Positions 10,981 through 21,631 of a stretch of 64,000 nt of DNA are shown piece after piece. How positions within the stretch are numbered: the first letter of the stretch is position 1; each line of letters starts with the position of its first letter. The stretch comes from Henricia sp. BOLD:AAB3569 (taxonomy: Eukaryota; Echinodermata; Asteroidea; Spinulosida; Echinasteridae): NCBI GenBank assembly GCA_037783545.1, contig JBBELK010000542.1:744001-808000 (forward strand). Direction: 5' to 3'. A model generated the notes under the pieces. It saw nothing but the letters and a program-made list of their open reading frames with translations, searched no databases and was not told where the DNA came from. The translations under genes were made by a program, and so were the position numbers.

Positions 10981-11293
10981 ACGCAAAGCAAGAACGAAAA
11001 AATGATCCGGACGCGACGAAAGAACTAGGTTAGACAACTTCTAAAAATCATTTAAATAAATATTTTAAATAAATCATAAATCAGTTCGCATCGGGGAACT
11101 TATGCGAACTTATGAAGGGTTCTTTTAAGAAGATCAATACCATTCGCATTGGTAAGTGACGCCCCTAAACCAAAATCGAAGTAAGTACTACAGGATCAAC
11201 TTTGACATTTTCCCGATTTTAGTATAAGAAGTGGTTCAAACAAAATAAATTACACCAATTCCCCAAAAGCAATTCAAATAATTGACATTGTCA

Positions 11294-11568
11294 ATATGTG
11301 ACGGGCTCTAGGAAAATGGGTCACAAGTCGCGCTGGCAAGTATTCTTTTTGCGACCATAAAAAGAAATCTGTGGCATTTCTACGCTCATTAAAAGAAATT
11401 CCAGGCGTAACGCAGACATTCCAGGCGGTATCTGGGCACCGCCAGGAATTTCCATTGTGTTTTGGTATTTTATTGAGCGTGGATTTGCCGCGGATTTCTT
11501 TTTATGGTCGCAAAAAGAATACTAGCCAGCGCGACTTGTGACTCATTTTCCTAGAGCCTGTCACATAT
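11294..11568. mobile_element. 275-bp MITE with about 75-bp inverted repeats
   Basis: The arm beginning ATATGTGACGGGCTCTAGG and running to CATAAAAAGAAATC is matched almost perfectly by its complement at the right end, closing with CCTAGAGCCTGTCACATAT. The spacer is about 115 bp and non-coding. Confidence 0.85.
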
Positions 11569-12033
11569 AATCTTTTTACATTCTAAATAAACCTCAAAAA
11601 TAGTGTACACAATAACGTTTCTGAAGTTTTCAATTCTCCGCAGCACATTTTTTGGTCAGGGCCAGAAGTTAAAAGAAAAAAGGGAACAAAGATTGACCGG
11701 GATGGAGTTGACAAAATTGCCAAGGAGTTTGTTGATCTGAACATGATCTGAAGAAGTTCAAGAATGCAAAAGCAGAAATGGCCACAGATGAAACTGACAA
11801 CAGCTATGATGCCATTTGCCTCTTCCAAGAAAAACAGAGAAGACCGATCCTTTGTTTATGAAATAAACAACAAAATTAATAGAAATTGTACCAATTGAGT
11901 GATCTGGCTTGATAATGCATACGGCTTGAGCATCTATCATGTTTTTGCATTGTGCAGTGTAGTTGTAACCATGCTGCCTAATTTTTCGACAAGCAATTGT
12001 AATTGAATTATTTAGGGTCTATATTGAAGTCCG

Positions 12034-12456
12034 CTAAAACCCTCCCAATCACCTGTTAATATCACAGTATGCCCGTTATGTAATATTGAAGCCAATTGTG
12101 ATGAATTCCACTATACTCTTGTTTGTATTAATGCACTTCACGAAGACAGACGCACTTATTTAAAGAAGTTTTACTGGACTATCCCAAACACTGTTAAATT
12201 GGAGTTATTGTTTAATGTAAAAGGTTCCCTTCAATTGTTTAATCTAGCTAAATTTATTAAGATCATACTGTCTAAATTTCCGTAAGTCATTTGGTTATAC
12301 TAATTCTTGCATATTGATAATGTATTATATAAAGCTAACTTGTACTTTTATTTTCTTAACCTTCATAACCTTTATATTAATTACTTTGTAACCTGTACTG
12401 GTTCTCATACTCCACTTGGGTTCGTAGAGATCAATAAACCATTCAACCATTCAGCA
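12034..12456 (+). mobile_element. 3' end of a CR1/L2-type LINE
   Basis: An open frame to the TAA at 12283-12285 reads NITVCPLCN, then DEFHYTLVC, then RRTYLKKFYWTIPNT and LAKFIKIILSKFP. The CPLC...H...C knuckle followed by the PNT and LAKF motifs is the usual C-terminus of reverse-transcriptase polyproteins in such LINEs. The insertion ends with two ACCATTCA repeats (near 12440) rather than poly(A), as CR1-like elements do. It is heavily 5'-truncated. Confidence 0.7.
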
Positions 12457-12654
12457 GATGTGTAGTTGTGTACACTGCACATGTCCATGTACCAACAGGG
12501 TCATGCTGTGCATTTTTAATTTTGTTACAGACCAATATGTTCTACAGAACTAAAAAAAAGTTTTTTCTCAAGACATGGTACACCAAATTTGGGCATTTTA
12601 CGAAGAATATGAAATACTGTCTGAGAATTGTGGATACTACGAAGCAGCAAGAGA

Positions 12655-12855
12655 ATCATGATCCATTAATTTCACATTGGCACAATCGCATGTTTGGGCA
12701 GAAGACAGTTATGCTCTGGACGTATGATGCTACCATACAAAGCATATTACTACTTGCCATCATCAAAACAGAGAAGAAAAATACGGAAAATCTCAACATA
12801 CATGTTATGGGGTTAGTTTAATGAGATGCTTCAGGATGTGACAAACAATCCCCAG
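12655..12855 (+). pseudogene. MULE-like transposase fragment, copy 5
   Basis: The frame reads HWHNRMFGQKTVMLWTYDAT, then LLLAIIKTEKKNTEN. It joins the Kolobok-like fragment directly at CCCCAGTACGCATCTG. In the locus at 4.4-5.3 kb the same two pieces are about 505 bp apart, so the copy here has an internal deletion. Confidence 0.45.
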
Positions 12856-13085
12856 TACGCATCTGACAATCACCCGAGAGTGCCAGAGATGCTGTAAAAG
12901 GCATTAATGGTCATCGCAGCCATTGTTCCAAACTATGCCAGCTGGCAACATCCTACTCTTTAAAGCAATACTTTTCGCAGGTGAGGGTGCAACTGAAGTT
13001 CTCAGACTTCTCAACAGCATCAGTATAGCGACACATACAGACTGCTCCTTCAATCATCAGAAGAAGTATCTACTTTCAGCAAAAT
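12855..13085 (+). pseudogene. Kolobok-type transposase fragment, copy 2
   Basis: The frame reads MPAGNILLFKAILFAGEGAT, then EVLRLLNSISIATHTD and HQKKYLLS. Here the 1-nt insertion that breaks copy 1 is absent, so this copy shows the ancestral frame across that point. It ends abruptly after KYLLS. Confidence 0.5.
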
Positions 13086-13719
13086 ACGTGTATTTGAACA
13101 CAAACCAAATGCAAATGTTTAATAGCTAAATATTTGAAACAACCAAACATGCTGATAATGCTTTAATTTCATTTCAAGGATACCCACCATTAGTACTAGG
13201 GAAATGAAATGTTCCAGATAAGAATGACATTTCAGCGTAGAAACATCTGAAGCGATCAGTGTGGTGTGGTGGGACATTCTACAGAAATAAGAACCAAAAG
13301 ACGACACATACAGACTGTTATACAGTTAACATGATAAGTTTCTGCCTGGTGGATTAATTTTGACTTGTGTGTGTGACTTGCAGTCTTCAATTGTATCAGG
13401 GTGGCATGTAATGTGAACGAAGTGTCGATTGATGTTTGCCAGGCCTGCTGGTATTTGTGTAAGAGTTATAGGCTTTCTCTCATGTCACTTTGGCCACTGT
13501 CTGCATGACCATCGATTTGACCCGGCATTCAATATTAATTTTTTGGTCGTATGCTGTAAAGTGTTTTTTTCCGTCTGTCTTCACTCTCTTATTCTTCTCT
13601 GATGGACGAAATCATTATGGCGAACTTCGATAGTTTTTGGATGGATTATAGATGGCTGAATTCCGGAGACTTAAGCCTGTTCGAGGCGCTGACATTTAAT
13701 GATGTTTTCGAGTTAATCA

Positions 13720-13940
13720 TCAGAAGAAGTATCTGCTTCCACCAATCAAGCCAGTCTGGTTGTGCCATCAATCATCTCTACACCAAGAGCCAAGGGACAA
13801 GGGAAAGCTGTTGAGCACGGGCAGAGATGGCAGGGCCAACAGTCCAGGCCATTCAGCCAAGTTGTGGACCTACACAGCCATTGAACCGACATGCAACAAG
13901 ATCGTTGATGTCCAGCTGGTCCAGGTTTTGTCATTTGCTT
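13720..13940 (+). pseudogene. Kolobok-type transposase fragment, copy 3
   Basis: The sequence restarts at the same HQKKYLLPPI point where the previous fragment stopped. It then reads GRDGRANSPGHSAKLWTYTA and NKIVDVQLVQ. Several conserved residues are changed (GGDGRAD to GRDGRAN). With copy 2 it may be one insertion split by about 630 bp of other sequence. Confidence 0.5.
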
Positions 13941-13977
13941 CTTATTACATGTACATACATGTATATTATTCATGAAT

Positions 13978-14190
13978 GCATTCATTTCAAGATAAACTGT
14001 GCATATTGTTCTTTCCACAGTAAAGAGGGCATTTTGGCAACACAGACCATATTTTTGAGGAAATACCTTTGTCTGGTCTCAAAATAAATAAAAATAAGTA
14101 AGTTGTTCTGAAGAGATACATGTAACGTAGGCCCAAAAAGGGTTAGAAATAGTGTGACAACATACCTTTCTAAAAACCCTGTGTACATTA
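13978..14190. repeat. Diverged relative of the 852-bp unit
   Basis: The words ACACAGACCATATTTT, ATACCTTTGTCTG, GTAGGCCCAAAAAGGGTTA and CCTTTCTAAAAACCC occur in the order found inside the 852-bp tandem unit, with extra bases between. It ends at the left arm of the internal hairpin. Confidence 0.65.
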
Positions 14191-14631
14191 AGTATTATCA
14201 TTACTATTATTATCATAATTTGGTTGAATTCGTCTGAAAGCACTAAACACATTGGGTACCATTTCTGACCGTGGAAGGTTGTACATATAGATTTTCTCTG
14301 TCAATTTCGGCAAATGAGAGATTTCGTTTTATGACCAGTCAAATGTACTGTTGCGTCATTCGATTTAACAAAATAATCATTCAATTTAACAATTTAACAA
14401 AGCAGCATTCAAATTCGCAGGAGCTTTTTGAGGCGTGTGTTTAGTCATTCAAATTCATTTTTGGGCAGTCATTTCTGGAATTTGTGCAATCTAAAAAACG
14501 CTTTGTTAAACTTTTGTTTCCTTAAGAATGTTAAAGGCATAAATACGGTTCACTTATTGGCACTTGAGTCACTTTGCCGATGTACTTCGAAGACGAGCTT
14601 TAGCTACAGTTTTACACGCATATTTCTAGAA

Positions 14632-15688
14632 ATGGCAGCTTGTGGTCGCTACGCTAGAGTGGCCCAGGTAGATCGAGAAAGGTTGATTGAGGCCTTCGAG
14701 AGAAACGAGCAAGACTACCTTGAGCTTGCGGTCAATTTGAACATCAACAAGTCCACAGCAAGATCAATTGTTGCAACATATTTGAGGACTGGAAGGCGAG
14801 AGACGCTGGCAAGAGGAGGAGCAACCCACAGCAAGATGGATGATGACATACGAAACCATCTGCAAGGCATCCTTGACGCTAATCCTGTCTTGGCACAAAT
14901 GAAGGCTAGTTTGAGTGAGCATCTGCCAGGGAAGCCCCAGGTTTCTACTGCCACCATAGCCAGGGCCTTGGATGGGATGATGATTACACTGAAATTCTTG
15001 ATCAACGCGTCCAGTATGGTGAATGGTTCCTGCAGCATGGTGTTCTGGCGCATCTACAGTAGTCTTCATTGACGAGACAGGTTACAATGTCTGGACTCGA
15101 CGCTCCCAGGGTAGAGCTCCGCGAGGTATGGCTGCAAGATGAATCGTCGACAGACAACGAGGGAGAAATTGCAATGTCACCTTCGCTGTTTCTAGTGAAG
15201 TAGGCTTGGTGCACCACCGAATCGCATTCGAAACCGTGACGCGAGAGAGATTTGAGGAGTTTCTTGCGAACACAATTCAAGAGTGTGATGCAGTTTTCCC
15301 AGAAGACGAACCCATTAACCTCATATACAACAATGCAAGGCCTCACGTGCGAGCCCAACTCCCTGAAGGTGCCAACCCAATGATCCAGCTGAAGCGCCTC
15401 CCTCCCTACTCCCCATTCCTGAACAGCACGGAGGTGGCACACTCTGCATTCAAGGCAGCAGTTAAACGCATCCTTGGGTTACCTGAGTGGCAACAACGTG
15501 TCGGAGACAGACAGGCTGCCCGGCAAGCAGGAATGAACATGCAGCAGTGGAGGTGCGATCTCCTTCAACAAGCAGCCATTCAGAGTGTTGATGCCATCGC
15601 CCAAGTGAAGTGCATGCAGTGGTACAACCATACCCAAACATATATGCCAAGATGTCCGGCTATCTTTTTTGTTGGCCTTACAAAGTAA
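14632..15688 (+). pseudogene. IS630/Tc1-type transposase, inactivated
   Basis: From ATG 14632 the reading shows an N-terminal helix-turn-helix region (VDRERLIEAFERN, then LNINKSTARSIVATYLRTGR) and continues to ARALDGMMITLK. Frame changes follow: WFLQHGVLAH is in one frame and VFIDETGYNVWTRR, with the first catalytic Asp, in the next. A TGA interrupts at about 15139. The last ORF (from 15206) carries IYNNARPHV, then LPPYSPFLNSTE with the final Glu. The middle catalytic Asp, expected in DNARPH, is Asn. At least two frameshifts, one stop and this change make it dead. No terminal inverted repeats were found. Confidence 0.8.
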
Positions 15689-15828
15689 GCAATTTAGCAA
15701 TGGGACTTTTTAAAAATAGAACTTCAACTCAATACATAATAAGATATCATTCAAACATCAATGTATGTCAAAAAGAGAGTTGGCCCTAAGTTGAAATGAA
15801 TTTTTGTATACTTGTATCGTATTTTCAG

Positions 15829-16028
15829 ACGCAGAGACACAGCCAGAGAGGTCAGTGAGGCTCTGAAGGAGCAGAGTGACATAATAGACACAATTTTGGA
15901 GAAATCCAAGTCAATTGAGGAGAGCCTGGATGCCATTTCCAGTGCAACATCCAATGACATCCTGATAAAGCTGACTAGAAGGGAGGAAAAGACAATCAGG
16001 GAGTCCTTTTCATGCTGCATATGTAAAG
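15829..16028 (+). CDS. Coiled-coil exon of a RING-finger gene (possible pseudogene)
   Basis: The exon follows the acceptor GTATTTTCAG and ends AAAG before gttggt. It reads RRDTAREVSEALKEQSDIID and continues as a charged heptad-like helix to RREEKTIRESFSCCICKG. The CCIC pair starts a RING-type zinc finger completed by the exon at 17111. Joining the two keeps frame across an AAAG/GGCC junction (KG-PLKKP). The 1.08-kb intron contains a family-B MITE. The upstream part of the gene is not visible; an IS630-type relic lies immediately before it. Confidence 0.5.
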
Positions 16029-16249
16029 GTTGGTAAATGTAGTGCATTCCATCACAACTAAATGTAAAATGCTGTAGCCTAGTTGCAAATAAAGAAAGGC
16101 GACAAACTACTAACTTTTGTTAGGCCCGAGTCCAGACCACATGCGCCAAATAGTGAACATTGAAATAAAAAGCTCCCATCACCAATAAAATGTATTGTGA
16201 ATAGTATCAATTACATTCACCATTCCCGTCATTTACATTAATTTACATT

Positions 16250-16680
16250 AATGCATAGTTCCGAGATTGCCCCTTAGATATTGTTGCTATGTGCTCACAA
16301 GCCATCGCCAGAAAATGGTGACACAACGTACAAAGCAACGGGACTCGGCATGGAAAGCACAGATTCTTTGGAGAAAACTCAAAGGTATTTATGTTTTAGG
16401 GTCGACAGTTACCGTAGCACACACTGAGCGAAGGGCTAGTAATGCAGGGATGACATATATTCATAAAAATGCGCTTTCCTACCTTTGAACAGCGAATCGC
16501 CCGACATTGAAACCAAAATTCACCCGGTCACTGGCGCATACAACATACAAACTGTATGGGCAGAAAATCACATGATTGTTGTGATGATTGCATCACTTTG
16601 ACCTACGTGGGCGCCGTCTGCTAGCTCTGTTGTGATTGGTCGGCAGGTTCGGCTTGATTGACAGGTCAGAATTATGCATT
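16250..16680 (-). mobile_element. MITE family B, copy 2 (inverted)
   Basis: It begins AATGCATAGTTCCGA and ends ATTATGCATT. The whole interval is the reverse complement of the copies at 2193 and 49468. It sits in the intron between the two RING-gene exons. Confidence 0.85.
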
Positions 16681-17110
16681 CTGTTCTACTTTCAAGTTTG
16701 TTAAGATGAACTTTTTTATTAACCTCGACTAATTGGCATCATAAATTTAGAAAAAGAGCACCTCCTAGGTTGGTGGTATTGGCTGTGGAAAAATTACAAA
16801 GTTCAGTGCTATCAGGCTGGAATCCGACAGTATGAAGATGAAGACAATATTCTTTTATGCCTCCCTGGCATGATGTCGCTGCCTCCCTTCCTCAACCCCA
16901 ATATGTTTTGGTCAAATCATACTACATATATGTCCTTAATATTAGGGTACAAGCGTTGGACATCTTTTGGATGGCCTTTTCCCGGCGAGGCAGATGGCGT
17001 GCGAGATCCAGCATCTTTATTGGTACATAGATTGGTTATTGGACATCATCCCTTTTTAAAATGTTATTTAAGGTATGTTTAATTATGTTTTAATAATTTC
17101 TTTTACACAG

Positions 17111-17300
17111 GGCCATTGAAGAAGCCCATGTTTGCAGGATGCTGTAAGTGTCTGCTTGCGTGTCAGGCTTGCCTGTTACAGTGGTACTTGGCCAGCAGCC
17201 ACTGCCCCAAGTGTAGAGCCGAGACAGAGGAGCGAGACAGTATCTTGGATTGGAGGAGGCACTCAAAGCTCTTGCCAACATCATCAAAATGGAGTAATAC
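17111..17300 (+). pseudogene. RING-finger exon with a frameshift
   Basis: After the acceptor TTTTACACAG the reading is PLKKPMFAGCCKCLLACQAC, then LLQWYLASSHCPKCRAE. Together with CCIC of the preceding exon this gives the Cys pairs of a RING-like finger, often part of ubiquitin ligases. Downstream the natural continuation YLGLEEALKALANIIKME and a stop (17298-17300) is in a different frame, so one indel near 17235 breaks the C-terminus. It is either a decayed gene or a sequence error. Confidence 0.55.
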
Positions 17301-18187
17301 AACAGTGGCACTGTTTCATATTTTCCACAAAAACATGTTCACATTTTTAAGAAAACCATAAGGCCAGAAAAAAAAGTCGGTCTCTGGTCTGTGCGCGTTG
17401 ATTTATATCATGAGCATAATTTGTTTTATTTTATTTTCAGCGATAGCTACCACAGCGCCCTCTATTGCCGCACTGCCTCAAAAAATTTGCAGACAAGACA
17501 AAAAAGCCGAAAACAAACAAAAATGTATCGCTGCATCAATTCTGCAACTCTAGCCCTGACCAGAGATCAACTATTCATTTTTTTGGTCCTAAATTGCAAA
17601 TAGTTTCTTGCTTCTTAAATCTGCAACTGGGTTTTGACTTGACCACTTGGGTATGCATTAGTCTCATGTGCACACATTCTGGTATTAACATAATATGAAT
17701 AATGATATGTGAGTATTACACAGTTGCGTATTGTATCATGATGTCTGACCCTAAATTTGGTGCTCATTTCAGTCACACAGTTATGTAATTTTTTTAAATC
17801 AATGGCTAATTGAAATGTAATTTAACATAAGTGTGTGTTCCATCCTAGGTGCGGGTCATAAAATGGTTTTGTTGCCGTTCCAATTCATTTTTCCAAATCC
17901 AGTTTCCACTCAAACCCATAATTACATGAATAAGGTTTATACAAAGACCAATTCAATGGTGTATGCTTGAACATCCAACATCACTACCTCGCACATGACT
18001 TCACTTTGGGAAAACACTGCCATTGGAGATTGTACTTTTACAATTTTTTAAACAATGTGGAACCTTGTTTGGTCATTTTAGTTGATTGAAGCTTGCATCT
18101 CTTGAAGATGTTTCTTAGAAAGAGATAGTCAATTGATAGATGCATTATGGTGAAGGAATTAATGTTGTGCATTTAAATTCAATGCAG

Positions 18188-18385
18188 GTGTTCATGTGGA
18201 AATCTCAAGCTATACCAGTCGTAGCAGAGTCAATATGCTGCAAAGAGGTAGAAACAAATGTTCGCAAGATGGATGGCAATGAAACAGACTTAGACTGCAT
18301 TACAGAACACCCCGGCTTTGAAACAGGATGTCTGGACAGATATTCTTTAGAGATTGCTTTTTACGGCTATTGTCAGACGTATGTC
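18188..18385 (+). pseudogene. P2X7 C-terminal-domain-like exon, copy 2
   Basis: After the acceptor TTCAATGCAG the frame reads AIPVVAESICCKEVETN, then DLDCITEHPGFETGCL, then YSLEIAFYGYCQTY. This keeps the ballast-domain pattern CC.E...C(I)T.HPGF...CL....L..A...Y...Y complete. It is cut at about 18385 by unrelated sequence starting CCGGGTAAAACCC. Copies of the same type lie at 10134, 30240 and 30864. Whether it is expressed cannot be told. Confidence 0.5.
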
Positions 18386-18399
18386 CGGGTAAAACCCGC

Positions 18400-18480
18400 C
18401 GCACACGAGAGCTACCGGTATGTGCTGAGCCAAAATTCATTAGTGGCCGATGGCGTAAGGAGATAGCTCTCGTGTGCAGG
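18400..18480. repeat. Short inverted repeat (GCACACGAGAGCTA)
   Basis: GCACACGAGAGCTA at 18401 is repeated as TAGCTCTCGTGTGC ending at 18477, with about 50 bp between. The feature directly follows the point where the P2X7-like exon is lost and may be a tiny MITE that truncated it. Confidence 0.45.
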
Positions 18481-19009
18481 CAACTTTCGTGAGCATTTGG
18501 TCATTCATGCCACTTGAGGCAAATATCTAACGCGTTTGATAATTTCGGCCTTGCGTGCCAAAAGTCTCACCGTGTGCGCTGAAACGAAAGGCAAGTTCTT
18601 ACGACTTATAGACTGGAGTCACGGTTCACAACATTTAACCCACTGGTAAAACCACTCTAACACACGTCAAAATAATTGTGCGGAGTGCCAACCAGTCTTT
18701 TTGTAGTTGGTAAAGAACGCACGCACGGTGTCCTGACACTGCAAAAATGGCTGCGCACAGTGAGTTGGTGAACGTTGCGACTTTGGAAGATCAATTGGTC
18801 GATTTGAACACGTAACCTTCTACATGGATTCCACCTAAGCATTACCCAACTGTAGTCAAGAGCATCTTCTCTAGCAATGGTGATCCCCATCCTCAAGCAA
18901 AGCTAATACTTGGATCGCTTTTAGCATCCCTTATCACCCCGAACGGACAGAAAGTCTGTGAAATTCCCTCAATCGCGAGCAAAATTAAAGGGTCAACAAA
19001 AACAGATTG

Positions 19010-19600
19010 TTATACAGACCAAGATAACCCAAGGCCCCCATTACGGATCCACATTTTTGCACGCTTAAATTTAGTTATAGTTGCTAAGGTTTATTATGGT
19101 CCGAGTTATTATTGTAGCCGTAAGTTATTTGGCCCAGCTGAGTATTATTATTGTGCGCTAAATTGTTCACATGGTGCTTATTTTATTTGTGCACGATGGC
19201 AGTTGGCCTTTTGTTCACATTGGTGAGCAGGTTCATTGTAAAAGTGTATATAAGACCGGGTTCGAATTCAGTTTAGGCATAATCGCCACGTTACAGCTAT
19301 GGGGTCTGCCGGAGGCTTTGAGTCCGTTGTGTTTGCCGTGTTTGTCAGTTGTGTTTGCCCTAAGACGGAATAAGTTTAGTATTCGCCTCCTGATATTGTT
19401 AGCTTGTCCACTGTGCTCACGCTTGTCTGTCAGTGTCCTTTGATGGCTTTGGGCCTGGCCGGCCCACTGCACTTCGTAGATGGCTTTGAGCCAGACCGGA
19501 TCATTGCACTCCGTAGATGGCCCGGGCCAGACTGGCTCGGTGCACTTCATTTGTCATTGAGGGACTGGACGTGACATGTGTGGCAGAGAACTGGATTCGA
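19010..19600 (+). mobile_element. LTR-like promoter region with possible primer-binding site
   Basis: A TATA box (GTATATAAG, about 19245) is followed some 330 bp downstream by GTGACA and then TGGCAGAGAACTGGATTCGA (19581-19600). That is the layout of an LTR end and a tRNA primer-binding site of a Ty3/gypsy-type element. I could not fix the LTR start and see no gag or pol after it, so this is tentative. Confidence 0.35.
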
Positions 19601-19787
19601 CCCCAGCGCTTATCAAGATTTTGGTATTTATTATCTATGCATGGAAATTTATATCTAAATTAATATTAAAATTTGGCCATAAGTCTGGCGATTATCCTTT
19701 TGAAAAAAAATTATTATTAATTAACTTTGAACATACCGGTACTTGCTAGATTGCCATCTGCCTTTTTAATAGTGTTGCTTTTCTGCC

Positions 19788-19912
19788 GTGCCTGTGTTCT
19801 TTTGGCCTTTGAATTCGGCGCACGTAACACCGCCAAGCTTTGACACACCCATAGACGGAGCTACGGGGCCCGAAGAGGAAAACCTAACTGCCGAATCTCT
19901 GACCAAAGACTT
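19788..19912 (+). other. Possible coding remnant upstream of the SSSHP ORF
   Basis: The frame reads THVTPPSFDTPIDG-like sequence ending GPEEENLTAESLTKD and is cut at 19912 by a family-B MITE. Its acidic character and proximity suggest it once joined the ORF at 20101, but I cannot prove this. Confidence 0.25.
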
Positions 19913-20100
19913 AATGCATAGTTCCCACCTGTCAATCAAGCCGAACCCGCCGACCAATCACAACAGAGCTAGCAGACGGCGCACATAGGTCAAAGTGATG
20001 CAATCATTACACAATCACGTGATTTTCTGCCCATACAGTTTGTATGTTGTACAAACTGTATGTATGCGCCAGTGACCGGGTGAATTTTGGTTTCAATGTC
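19913..20100 (+). mobile_element. MITE family B, copy 3 (truncated)
   Basis: It matches the first 185 bp or so of the family from AATGCATAGTT to TTTCAATGTCGG, with a local AAACTGTATG duplication. It then stops where the 15-bp minisatellite begins. The right half and right inverted repeat are missing. Confidence 0.75.
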
Positions 20101-20488
20101 GGGATCGACACATCCATCATCGTCACATCCATCATCGTCACATCCATCATCGTCACATCCATCATCGTCACATCCATCATCGTCACATCCATCATCGTCA
20201 CATCCATCATCGTCACATCCATCATCGTTAACCGGTACTTCATCAAATACATGTATCTCATCGACTCGACGTGCTTCAGTTAAGCCTCCTACAGGTAACT
20301 CAATCATTGAAGTTGAAGAGCAAAGATTGCAGCTGGATAGGGAACGCCTGGAATTGGAGAGGGCGCACTTAGCTGATGTACGTGATAGTCTGGTGAATAT
20401 TAATAGAAACCTGGAAGTGCTCATTGCTCTCATTGGCACACAACATGGCTTTACTGTAATCACTGAACCTCCAAGTGACAATAATTAA
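20087..20488 (+). CDS. ORF with eight SSSHP repeats and a C-terminal coiled coil
   Basis: The open frame of 133 codons begins inside the MITE remnant. It passes through eight copies of a 15-bp repeat encoding SSSHP, then a charged helix (EEQRLQLDRERLELERAHLA) and ends GFTVITEPPSDNN before TAA. A Ser-rich linker followed by a Glu/Arg/Leu coiled coil is common at the C-terminus of Myb/MADF-like and transposon-associated DNA-binding proteins, but no such domain is visible here. The repeat keeps frame because its unit is a multiple of three. It is either an exon whose 5' side was replaced by the MITE or a relic. Confidence 0.4.
   Translation: MVSMSGSTHPSSSHPSSSHPSSSHPSSSHPSSSHPSSSHPSSSHPSSLTGTSSNTCISSTRRASVKPPTGNSIIEVEEQRLQLDRERLELERAHLADVRDSLVNINRNLEVLIALIGTQHGFTVITEPPSDNN
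20101..20232. repeat. 15-bp minisatellite, about 8 copies
   Basis: The unit ACATCCATCATCGTC is repeated perfectly. Complementary-strand ORFs through it (Asp/Gly-rich and MMDVT repeats) are shadows. Confidence 0.9.
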
Positions 20489-20770
20489 CTGTATATTTTC
20501 CTATAAGTGGTTTTATGTTCTGTCGAAAGAGTATAATACCCATCGAACAAAACACCTTGTGCCCAACAAGTACTACTTGTACATTATTGTAATGCAAAGA
20601 ACAACAATCAGATCAAAGAATCAGATCTCACACCGCTTCACGACGAAGACTGGACAACCTCATCTGGAACAAAACCTGGAGCGTCGGGAACGTCGTCTGA
20701 TGAACTAGGAGGATGGGCATAACTGTCACTAATCACCTGTTTTGAAGATTTAAAATTTAGGAGGGACACA

Positions 20771-20977
20771 ATGGATCAAATACAGCCTTCAAACGCCCTA
20801 ATGGCAATGCTATCCAACATAGATATTAACTCATCTGAATTGTGGCCTTCAGAAGCTGGACCCCAGCCGAGCACAAGTACACAAAACCCACTCCAAACAA
20901 ACATTTGTTGCAGAATACATGACTTCATATTATGGAGCTCTATGCGCCAAGGCCATAAACATCAGCTCTCGCACTAA
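20771..20977 (+). other. Unrecognised ORF starting MDQIQPSNALMAML
   Basis: ATG follows the good context GGACACAATGG. The reading MDQIQPSNALMAML ... SEAGPQPSTSTQNPLQTN looks like a low-complexity N-terminus of an element-encoded protein. The copy at 21301 is broken after MTMLSN by a small deletion, and the second half of its sequence continues in another frame (21367-21570) rich in Pro and Ala. No family is recognised. Confidence 0.3.
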
Positions 20978-21197
20978 CATGAGCCTTGGCAGGATGCCCC
21001 TCCTAGAATACACTCTGCAACGGATGGTGATAACATCTCAACAGCATGTCTCTGCCCAAGATATGGGACAAGTCAACATAACCGAGGTTGATAAAAAGAG
21101 GATTAACACATTCTGCAGCGCCTTCCTTGAACGTCACGGGCTCAAAGAATTAGATCTCACACCGCTTCACGACGAAGACTGGACAACCTCATCTTGA
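20919..21197 (+). other. Unrecognised 92-aa ORF
   Basis: It reads MTSYYGALCAKAINISSRTN ... QVNITEVDKKRINTFCSAFL, then ERHGLKELDLTPLHDEDWTT. The composition looks genuinely coding. The end (DLTPLHDEDW) is repeated upstream at about 20625 through the 527-bp duplication. I suspect part of an element-encoded structural protein but recognise no domain. Confidence 0.35.
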
Positions 21198-21631
21198 ACA
21201 AAACCTGGAGCGTCGGGAACGTCGTCTGATGAACTAGGAGGATGGGCATAACTGTCACTGATCACCTGTTTTGAAGATTTAAAATTTAGGAGGGACACAA
21301 TGGATCAAATACAGCCTTCAAACGCCCTAATGACAATGCTGTCTAATAGATATTAACTCATCTGAATTGTGCCCTTCAGAAGCTGGACCCCAGCCGAGCA
21401 CAAGTACACAAAACCCACTCCAAACAAACATTCGCTCTCTCGTAGGCACAGACCCGGGTCCACCAACCCAAGCCCAACCAGCACCCAAACCAAGAATTGT
21501 CATACGAAGTAGCGCTGACGCATATGATGCCTCACAACGCGGGGATTTCCAAAGTGAAATGACTGTGTAAAAGAAAGAGCTGTACGGCACCGTACCCCCA
21601 GCGAGATTAGCTGTACACAGTGCAGTCAACC

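Larger units (their letters stand above)
20617..21432. repeat. Direct duplication, 290 bp repeated 527 bp apart
   Basis: Bases 20617-20905 and 21144-21432 are almost identical (AGATCTCACACCGCTTCACG ... CCACTCCAAACAAACATT). The first is followed by 20906-21143, which leads into the second, so a 527-bp unit was tandemly copied and then cut short. Confidence 0.85.

Noticed and set aside
16267-16488. Conserved [23 protein letters not shown], also found at 49663-49869
   Set aside because: Both lie inside copies of the family-B MITE. Similarity reflects the repeat, and the frame is not kept in the copy at 2193.
19990-20481. Asp/Gly-rich minus-strand ORF (DDDGC repeats)
   Set aside because: It is the complement of the 15-bp minisatellite; the plus-strand frame is the more plausible one.
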